Source: Fodinicurvata halophila (GTDB taxonomy: Bacteria; Pseudomonadota; Alphaproteobacteria; Kiloniellales; DSM-21159). From it: a stretch of DNA of 64,000 nucleotides. The notes under the pieces were generated by a model. That model did no database searches. It was not told the DNA's origin and worked only from the letters and a program-made list of their open reading frames with translations. The stretch's first letter is position 1; each line of letters starts with the position of its first letter. The position numbers and the translations under genes are program-made. Location: assembly GCF_042651425.1 (NCBI RefSeq), contig NZ_JBHSCW010000008.1:1-64000 (forward strand), in the 5' to 3' direction. Shown in pieces: positions 58,972 to 64,000 of the stretch.

Positions 58972-59258
58972 GTTCAGGGAGTCATGTTTTGCAAGAAGGC
59001 AACTATCACCATGCTTCAATAGCAAAGGATGTACCAACTTCCGCTAACGACCTTTAGCTGCCTTTTGATGCAACTCAGCGGATCTCAGTTCTTTGTGTAT
59101 GGTGAGAGGAGACCTTGAGAGTATCTCCACCGTCCCATCCTACAACAGAATGCCTTTAGGGCTCACCCACCATTTCCCGGTGGATTGGGATACGTTTCCC
59201 TTGAAACTCCTATAAATTTTCCCGTCTGATAAGACCCTATCAATCAGGCGGGTCGATC
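58972..59258. other. Low-GC intergenic segment (287 bp) without a recognised gene
   Basis: GC drops here relative to upstream DNA, and no coding frame of note is seen. One inverted repeat just before the next gene, CCCGTCTGAT (59221-59230) with ATCAGGCGGG (59242-59251), can pair fully if one G-U pair is allowed, and could shield or expose the start region of the gene at 59259. The rest looks like decayed sequence at the edge of a transferred segment. Confidence 0.4.
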
Positions 59259-60281
59259 ATGAGATGCTTCAAGGTTGGGTTCCGGGAAGGTAAGGCCAGC
59301 GATCCTCAGCGACGCAACTGGTCCGATGACGGTCCTCGGCCCATTCGATGGTCCGCCTGGTATCCAGCCCGGAACGACGCTGTCGAGCAAGTGGTCACTC
59401 TTCCCACAACGTCACCCCTATTCGTCATGGGGTCGGTTGCACGTGAGGCCGCGTTTAATACTGATTATGAGCGGTACCCTGTCGTCTTGCTTTCACATGG
59501 CACCGGCGGCACGGCATCGAGCTTGGGCTGGTTGGCACAGCATATTGCGTCAGCCGGTTTCATCGTTATTGGCGTCGATCATCATGGAAACACGGCCTCA
59601 GAGCCTTATCGACCGGAAGGTTTCCTGTGCTGGTGGGAAAGGCCGCGGGACCTGTCTGTGATTCTGGATCAACTCATGCTAACAGGTCCCTTCGCCGACA
59701 GAATGGATCTGGAGCGTGGGTCTGCTGCCGGCTTTTCCCTCGGTGGCTACACAGTCTTGTCGCTCGCGGGCGCCATTACCGATGTAAATCTTTATCTGGA
59801 ATGGGCGGGAGAGTCTCGATTTGCCCGAGGCCCTAGAGAACTCCCTGACGTTGTAGACCACATCGAGGCTCTCACAGATAAAAACCCAGTTTTCAAAGCG
59901 TCTTGGGAGAGCCAATCCGCCTCAAACTACGATGCCCGAATCAAAAGATTCATTGCGCTCGCACCGGCTCCCACCCGAGCACTCACCGTGCAAAGCCTCC
60001 AGGGTATCCACGCCCCGGTAACCATCATCGTGGGCGAAGGAGATACCGAAGCTCCGGCCGATCTATTTTCAGTCTGGATGCATGAGCAGCTCCCTCGAAG
60101 CAGCCTGCATCTGCTGGGCCGCGATGTCGGTCACTACACCTTCCTGTGTGAATGCACTGAGGCGGGCAAGAACAATGAGCCCACACTCTGCCAAGATCAA
60201 AGCGGCATCAACCGTGCTTCGGTTCATGAGATGGCAGCGAGCATTGCCTTGTCCGCACTGCGGGTGACTGGAGGATCCTGA
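59259..60281 (+). CDS. Predicted dienelactone-hydrolase-like alpha/beta hydrolase
   Basis: The 340-residue protein has an alpha/beta hydrolase core: oxyanion segment VVLLSHGTGGTASS, nucleophile GFSLGG (Ser), acid region VGEGDTEAP, base GHYTFL. It resembles predicted dienelactone/PAF-acetylhydrolase-like enzymes, commonly exported or membrane associated, but the modelled start lacks a signal peptide. RBS is weak. GC is lower than the window average. The stop codon (60279-60281) falls at the very beginning of direct-repeat copy A, so the gene end coincides with a recombination boundary. Confidence 0.75.
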   Translation: MRCFKVGFREGKASDPQRRNWSDDGPRPIRWSAWYPARNDAVEQVVTLPTTSPLFVMGSVAREAAFNTDYERYPVVLLSHGTGGTASSLGWLAQHIASAGFIVIGVDHHGNTASEPYRPEGFLCWWERPRDLSVILDQLMLTGPFADRMDLERGSAAGFSLGGYTVLSLAGAITDVNLYLEWAGESRFARGPRELPDVVDHIEALTDKNPVFKASWESQSASNYDARIKRFIALAPAPTRALTVQSLQGIHAPVTIIVGEGDTEAPADLFSVWMHEQLPRSSLHLLGRDVGHYTFLCECTEAGKNNEPTLCQDQSGINRASVHEMAASIALSALRVTGGS

Positions 60282-60448
60282 CATGCTCCTGGCAACGATT
60301 TGCGCCTGAAGCAAACAGAAACCACGATGTGATGCTCCTTACCCCCGCTGGTCCTTCGACGAGTCCAGCACTACGTAGCTCGTCATCAAAGTGACCTGTA
60401 GCAGGGCGCCTAGAACTTCGGTGTGGAAACGCTTGTAAGCCTTGGTGA
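60272..60448. repeat. 177-bp direct repeat, copy A (diverged)
   Basis: This stretch aligns without gaps to 61448-61624 (copy B), about 85% identical by eye. Copy B is the 3' end and downstream flank of the intact lrp/asnC gene. Copy A begins at the stop of the hydrolase gene and ends in non-lrp sequence. The offset between copies is 1176 bp, with kdsA between them. Confidence 0.85.
60339..60443 (-). pseudogene. Remnant of an Lrp/AsnC gene (3' end only)
   Basis: On the minus strand a frame reads AYKRFHTEVLGALLQVTLM and ends SKDQRG followed by TAA. It corresponds residue for residue to the last 34 codons of the intact Lrp protein at 61514-61966, with only a few substitutions, while many third-codon positions differ. 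There is no start or DNA-binding domain, so it is a fragment. Preservation of the frame suggests it came from a functional, diverged homologue, not from recent duplication and decay. Confidence 0.8.
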
Positions 60449-60515
60449 TAAATGCGGGCTAGTCTGAGTTGCTCAGAAAATGGCAAGGTGAGCATATATT
60501 GTAAGGGTCAAGTGC

Positions 60516-61367
60516 ATGACTATTAGGATGCTGGAAAACTGGAATTTTTGTATCGGCCGCGGTCACCCACTCGTTTGTATAGCGGGCCTCAATGTTCTTG
60601 AGGACGTTGAATTGGCTCTTGAGACTGCGGCTCACTTAAAGGCCGTAACCAGCGAGCTGGAAATACCATTCATCTTTAAAGCGAGTTTTGACAAGGCTAA
60701 CCGGTCATCCTTGGAGAGCTATCGCGGACCGGGACTATCTGCTGGGTTGCGCATACTAGCAGAGGTAAGAGAACGAATTGGTGTTCCGATTGCGACCGAT
60801 ATCCACGAGGTCTCACAGGCAGAGACAGTAGCAGCGACAGCGGAAGTGATTCAGATACCGGCTTTTCTGTGTAGACAAACCGACTTGGTGGTCTCAGCAG
60901 CCCGAGCCGTAATGAAATCGGGAGGATGGCTCCATATAAAGAAGGGGCAATTTCTTTCCCCTGAAGATTGCAAAAATATTGCAGAAAAAATAAATGATGC
61001 CGCACAAAATAACATTTCTATTTTATGCGAACGCGGCAGTTCTTTTGGTTATAATAACTTGATCGTAGATATGCTGGGCATTGGCAGAATGCAGCAACTC
61101 GGCGTTCCTGTTACAATCGATGCGACGCACGCCGTTCAACTGCCTGGTGCTGATCTGCAGACAGGAGGCAAATCAACAGGGGGAAGGCGCGACGGGGTAC
61201 CTATCATAGCAAAGGCTGCTGTTGCGGCAGGTGCCGACGGAGTCTTCCTAGAGTTTCACCCAGATCCCGACAAAGCCCTCTGCGACGGCCCAAGTTGCCT
61301 CCCACTCGGTTCCGCTGGCAGCTTATTGCGCTCGCTTAAGGCGATCCATACAGCAATCCACCCATAG
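60516..61367 (+). CDS. kdsA: 3-deoxy-D-manno-octulosonate 8-phosphate (KDO-8-P) synthase
   Basis: The 283-residue TIM-barrel aldolase has the family blocks PFIFKASFDKANRSS, YRGPGL, IATDIHEVSQ, QIPAFLCRQTDLV, CERGSSFGYNNLIVD, THAVQLPG and EFHPDP, all matching KdsA. It condenses phosphoenolpyruvate with arabinose 5-phosphate to start KDO synthesis for lipopolysaccharide or capsule. Base composition is clearly more AT-rich than the neighbours, and no kdsB, kdsD, waaA or capsule gene is adjacent. It is flanked by the 177-bp direct repeats. It looks like an acquired, possibly second, kdsA. Confidence 0.92.
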   Translation: MTIRMLENWNFCIGRGHPLVCIAGLNVLEDVELALETAAHLKAVTSELEIPFIFKASFDKANRSSLESYRGPGLSAGLRILAEVRERIGVPIATDIHEVSQAETVAATAEVIQIPAFLCRQTDLVVSAARAVMKSGGWLHIKKGQFLSPEDCKNIAEKINDAAQNNISILCERGSSFGYNNLIVDMLGIGRMQQLGVPVTIDATHAVQLPGADLQTGGKSTGGRRDGVPIIAKAAVAAGADGVFLEFHPDPDKALCDGPSCLPLGSAGSLLRSLKAIHTAIHP

Positions 61368-61447
61368 TGTCAGTACTACCCTCAGCAGGGTATCTCCAAA
61401 GGTAAGCTGCGCCGGAACTCTCGGTCCCAAACGCAATCGGGGCAGAA

Positions 61448-61624
61448 GGACCCTGACATGCTTCTGGCAACGATTTGCACCTGAAGCAGGCAGAGATCAC
61501 GATGTAATGTCTCTCACCCCCGCTCGTCCTTCGAGGAGTCCAGCACGACGTAGCTCGTCATCGAGGTGACCTGCGGCAGGGCGCCCAGGACTTCGGTGTG
61601 GAAGCGCTTGTAGGCCTTGATGTC
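61448..61624. repeat. 177-bp direct repeat, copy B (lrp 3' end)
   Basis: Partner of 60272-60448. It covers the last 37 codons of the intact lrp/asnC gene plus about 65 bp of downstream flank. Between kdsA and this copy lies a short spacer with a small hairpin TACCCT-cagc-AGGGTA (61375-61390). Confidence 0.85.
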
Positions 61625-61966
61625 GGCCACCTCGATGCGCAGCAGGTATTCCACCGTGCCGGTGATGTTGTGGCATTCCACCACCTCGGGTGCGTGGGCG
61701 ACGGCGCGTTCGAAGGCCTCCTGGCTGGCCTTGGAGTGCGCCGACAGGCCGACAGCGATATAGGCGAGGAAACCGGCGCCGACCTGGGAGCGGTCGATGA
61801 CGGCGCGATAGCCCTGGATCACCCCGGCCCGCTCCAGCTCCTGGACGCGGCGAAGGCAGGCCGAGGAAGACAGGCCGACCCGTTCGGCCAGCCGCACGTT
61901 GGGCTGGCGCGCGTCGCGTCTCAGCTCTTGCAATATTCGCTCGTCAATCTCGTCTATATTCGTCAT
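61514..61966 (-). CDS. Lrp/AsnC-family transcriptional regulator
   Basis: The 150-residue protein has an N-terminal HTH (DERILQELRRDARQPNVRLAERVGLSSSACLRRVQELERAGVI) and a C-terminal RAM/ligand domain (AYIAVGLSAHSKASQEAFERAV, HNITGTVEYLLRIEVADI). It is divergent from a LysE-type exporter and probably controls it in response to an amino acid. Nested inverted repeats in the shared promoter (61966-62018) are candidate sites. Its 3' end is duplicated 1.2 kb downstream as a remnant. Confidence 0.93.
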   Translation of the reverse strand: MTNIDEIDERILQELRRDARQPNVRLAERVGLSSSACLRRVQELERAGVIQGYRAVIDRSQVGAGFLAYIAVGLSAHSKASQEAFERAVAHAPEVVECHNITGTVEYLLRIEVADIKAYKRFHTEVLGALPQVTSMTSYVVLDSSKDERG

Positions 61967-62018
61967 TCATTGCAAATTTTCTCTCATTCTTCGTGAGAAA
62001 GCAACCATATGCAATGAA
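61966..62018. promoter_or_regulatory. Nested inverted repeats in the Lrp/LysE divergent promoter
   Basis: TTCATTGCA (61966-61974) and its exact inverse TGCAATGAA (62010-62018) enclose a second dyad, TCTCA-N7-TGAGA (61982-61998). The two symmetry centres lie within about 2 bp of each other. Such phased symmetric sites suit multimeric Lrp binding. They occupy most of the 73-bp intergenic space. Confidence 0.55.
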
Positions 62019-62039
62019 CCTACCGCTATTCTTGCGGGC

Positions 62040-62642
62040 ATGACTGACCTGACCGTTCTCCTGCCCTATATCGTCTTTTGCATCGTGATGACCGGCACTC
62101 CCGGCCCCAACAACGCGATGGCCCTGGCTGCGGGCGTCAAGGTGGGGTTCTGGCGCTCCATGCCCCTGGTCGCCGGCATCGCGGTGGGCGTTGCCGTGCA
62201 ACTCATCATGATTGGCCTGGGTCTAGGCGCCGCCTTCGAAGCCTTTCCGCTGCTCCACGACCTGCTGCGCGTGGCCGGCGCGGCCTACCTGTTGTGGCTG
62301 GCCTGGAAGATCGCGCACAGCGGGCCGCTGCGCAGCGACGGCGACGAACGCCCGCCGCTGGGCTTCCTGGGCAGTGCCGTGTTCCAGTGGGTCAATCCCA
62401 AGGCCTGGGCGATCACCACCAGCGCCGTGGCAGCCTATGTGCCAACCGCCGACTTTCGGCTGAACATCCTGCTCGCCGCACTGGTCATGGTGCTGGTCTC
62501 GGTGCCCTGCGTCTCGGTCTGGACGGCCGGCGGCATGGTCCTCAGGCGCTTCCTCTTCCAGCCGCTCTATGCCCGGATCTTCAACGTCACGGTGGCCCTG
62601 CTGCTGGTCGCCACGACCATCTCGATCCTGCTGGATGGGTGA
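62040..62642 (+). CDS. LysE-family amino acid exporter
   Basis: The 200-residue membrane protein has about six hydrophobic segments. TGTPGPNNAMALAAGVKVGFWRSMPLVAGIAVG is the conserved LysE/RhtB N-terminal block, and FQWVNPKAWAITTSAVAAY is the mid-protein signature. It exports amino acids or analogues from the cytosol. It starts at the ATG at 62040, divergent from the Lrp regulator. Confidence 0.93.
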   Translation: MTDLTVLLPYIVFCIVMTGTPGPNNAMALAAGVKVGFWRSMPLVAGIAVGVAVQLIMIGLGLGAAFEAFPLLHDLLRVAGAAYLLWLAWKIAHSGPLRSDGDERPPLGFLGSAVFQWVNPKAWAITTSAVAAYVPTADFRLNILLAALVMVLVSVPCVSVWTAGGMVLRRFLFQPLYARIFNVTVALLLVATTISILLDG

Positions 62643-62675
62643 CGGATCGCCTGACGCACTGTCACAAGGCATCCC

Positions 62676-63557
62676 TCACCCCAGGGCCTGACTGGCGAGG
62701 CCATGCACCTTGAGGGCGCCCTCGCGGCCGTCAAGGGGATCGGGGCCGCGCTGCATCCGGGTGACCAGACCAACGGCCGGCAAGCTCCGGCGCTGGACCC
62801 AGTCGGCCAGGGGGCTCTCGGCCGGGACGTCGAAGCGCAGATGGCAGCCGCCGGGTACTTCCGACAGGCAAGCGGCGGCCAGCGCGACGGCGCCGGCGTC
62901 ACTGTCGGCCACGACGGGGCCGACCTGGACGCCGCGTCCGAACGGCCGGCTGACGGCATAGCCGCGCAGGCCCTTCTCGCCGTGCAGGCCGTAACAGCGG
63001 CCCATTCGGGCGATCCCGGACAGCAGGTCGCGGCGGTCCGCGCCGGTGGCCCGGGCGTCGAGTTCCAGGATATCGTCCAGGGCAGACGGCTCCAGAGGGC
63101 GCACAGCGGAAATGTCCTCGGACAGGGCAAAGCCCTGCTGCGGTGCTTCACCCTGGCATTGCCGCACCTGCCCCACGGGCGTGAAGTCGAAGGCGCGATA
63201 GAGCGGCACGGCCTGGTCCGTGGCATGCAACAGGACGGTCGGCGCGCCGATGCGCGCCATCAGCCGCGTGAACAGCGCCTTGCCCAGGCCGCTGCCCCGG
63301 CGCTGCGAATGCACCAGCACCATTCCCACCGTCGAGACGGCTTCGCCGAACGGCCAGGCCAGGGCCGTGCCGATCAGCTGCCCGCCATCGAAGGCCGCCA
63401 GACCTTCTCCCAGCTGCAGCATGAAGCGCCAGTCCTCCTCTCGGTGCGGCCAGCCCTCGGCAGCGGACAACTGGCGCGCCTGCGCGAGATCCGCGTCCTG
63501 CAGGTCGCGGAATTGCACCACCGTACCTGAGTCCACCTCCTTCGACTCGTGAGCCAC
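62676..63557 (-). CDS. GNAT acetyltransferase (two-domain)
   Basis: I prefer the GTG at 63557, five bases after AAGGAGG, giving 293 residues; an ATG at 63611 would add 18. The N-terminal GNAT domain has the acetyl-CoA loop VHSQRRGSGLGKALFTRLMARIG and FRDLQDADLAQARQLSAAEGWPH. The second half (about 140-293) resembles the C-terminal GNAT-like domain of double acetyltransferases (LEPSALDDILELDARATGADRRDLL). The substrate is unknown. It converges on the LysE gene. Confidence 0.82.
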   Translation of the reverse strand: MAHESKEVDSGTVVQFRDLQDADLAQARQLSAAEGWPHREEDWRFMLQLGEGLAAFDGGQLIGTALAWPFGEAVSTVGMVLVHSQRRGSGLGKALFTRLMARIGAPTVLLHATDQAVPLYRAFDFTPVGQVRQCQGEAPQQGFALSEDISAVRPLEPSALDDILELDARATGADRRDLLSGIARMGRCYGLHGEKGLRGYAVSRPFGRGVQVGPVVADSDAGAVALAAACLSEVPGGCHLRFDVPAESPLADWVQRRSLPAVGLVTRMQRGPDPLDGREGALKVHGLASQALG

Positions 63558-63671
63558 TCGTGCCTCCTTGTCGTCACCCACTCTCAGCCAGCACGCGCTG
63601 GCATTCTCCATTGCACCCTGCCAGCACAAATGTATCGTGCAGACAACGGCATAGGGCAACAGGGAGGTCCG

Positions 63672-63758
63672 ATGACGGAGCGCCTGAAAGACATGATGCA
63701 CGAGACGGGGGTGACCCCTGATTCCTGCCCCAAGGCTGAGGGAGGTCTGACACCGTGA
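63672..63758 (+). CDS. Possible 28-residue leader ORF (MTERLKDMMHETG...)
   Basis: The 29-codon frame starts at the ATG at 63672 behind GGGAGG (63662-63667) and ends with TGA at 63756-63758, overlapping the GTG start of the next gene (GTGA). The peptide is hydrophilic with one Cys and no signal. The RBS and the overlap suggest that translation of this short ORF is coupled to the dehydrogenase gene. It could be a chance frame. Confidence 0.4.
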   Translation: MTERLKDMMHETGVTPDSCPKAEGGLTP

Positions 63759-64000
63759 CCAAAGGCGAGGAAACGTCAAACGAAGCTCTCGGGCCCGTTT
63801 CGCTGAGCGACCTGGAGCGCTTCTGTCGCGAGGTTCTGGCAGCAGCCGGCGCCGACGACGCGACCGTGGACGCCGCCGCTCGGGCCATGATGCATGGCAC
63901 GCGGCTGGGGGTCGACAGCCACGGCGTGCGCCTGCTCGACCATTACGTGACGGCCCTGACTCACGGCCGGGTCAATCCTCGTCCCCACCTGGAACTCACG
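63755..64000 (+). CDS. Ldh2/malate dehydrogenase-2 family oxidoreductase, N-terminal 82 codons (partial)
   Basis: The frame starts at GTG 63755 with GGGAGG nine bases upstream and runs off the right edge. After a short lead, VSLSDLERFCREVLAAAGADDATVDAAARAM and the block GVDSHGVRLLDHYVTALTHGRVNPRP match the N-terminus of the Ldh2 family (YlbC/ComC, ureidoglycolate, delta-1-piperideine-2-carboxylate and 2,3-diketogulonate reductases). These reduce alpha-keto or imino acids with NAD(P)H. The family is clear, the substrate is not. Confidence 0.85.
   Translation, partial: MTKGEETSNEALGPVSLSDLERFCREVLAAAGADDATVDAAARAMMHGTRLGVDSHGVRLLDHYVTALTHGRVNPRPHLELT

Noticed and set aside
60272..61624. Transposon with terminal repeats around kdsA
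   Set aside because: The repeats are direct, 177 bp, and derived from an lrp coding end. There is no transposase or short target duplication, so homologous integration is a better explanation.
1..64000. tRNA, rRNA, CRISPR array, prophage or integrase
   Set aside because: No cloverleaf-like sequence, rRNA segment, regularly spaced repeats, phage structural gene or recombinase was recognised by reading; a tRNA scan would confirm.

Overview
The window is GC-rich, gene-dense DNA with a mostly uniform codon style. Heterotetrameric sarcosine oxidase, a corrinoid-dependent MttB-type methyltransferase system, Tat and TRAP systems, a GlxA-type AraC regulator and the bacterial ligase-associated DNA repair set all point to an alphaproteobacterium. 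A marine or halophilic Rhodospirillales-like lineage is my inference, based on the heavy investment in betaine use. No rRNA, tRNA, CRISPR array or transposase was recognised.

Region 1 (1-24.8 kb) is one metabolic neighbourhood for stripping methyl groups from glycine betaine or a similar quaternary amine. It opens with the start of ahcY (minus strand). Then comes an operon of corrinoid protein, DUF1638 protein, a small virulence-factor-family protein, a MetF-like reductase, a methyl-H4folate:corrinoid methyltransferase and a RamA-like reductive activase. A GlxA/GbdR-like regulator and the soxBDAG operon follow. After an intervening block (12.7-17.2 kb: degenerate EAL-like protein, response regulator, AT-rich spacer, exported mono-haem protein, PAS protein) come a pyrrolysine-free MttB homologue, divergent from a dimethylglycine dehydrogenase, then an MliC-type lipoprotein, a homocysteine methyltransferase and betaine aldehyde dehydrogenase. 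Together they would take betaine aldehyde to betaine, dimethylglycine, sarcosine and glycine, passing C1 units to folate or homocysteine. The same tandem TGTCGC motif, with a 21-bp period, lies in two of the divergent promoters.

Region 2 (24.8-48.6 kb) holds two short inverted-repeat elements around an exported hypothetical protein, an ATP-dependent DNA ligase and its exonuclease, a LacI-controlled sugar catabolism and ABC uptake operon with a perfect 14-bp operator, a VOC dioxygenase, a HIT protein with pseudouridine-5'-phosphate glycosidase, a TRAP transporter with amidase and a tiny membrane protein, a 2-hydroxyacid dehydrogenase, the helicase and phosphoesterase partners of the ligase set (displaced by about 16 kb), and a MerR-controlled metal exporter.

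Region 3 (48.6-58.3 kb) contains a nuclease-fold-like protein, a fasciclin protein, and a tightly coupled photolyase / FAD oxidoreductase / DUF1365 / cyclopropane-fatty-acid-synthase-like / MFS / DUF3833 operon. That operon resembles alphaproteobacterial singlet-oxygen and lipid-modification operons. A GST and an alpha/beta hydrolase divergent from a CGNR regulator follow.

Region 4 (59-61.6 kb) is a lower-GC segment with a dienelactone-hydrolase-like gene and an orphan kdsA. The kdsA is bracketed by two 177-bp direct repeats. One repeat is the 3' end of an intact lrp/asnC gene and the other is a diverged remnant of it, which suggests a past integration. The window ends with a divergent Lrp/LysE pair, a double GNAT protein, a possible 28-codon leader ORF and the start of an Ldh2-family dehydrogenase.
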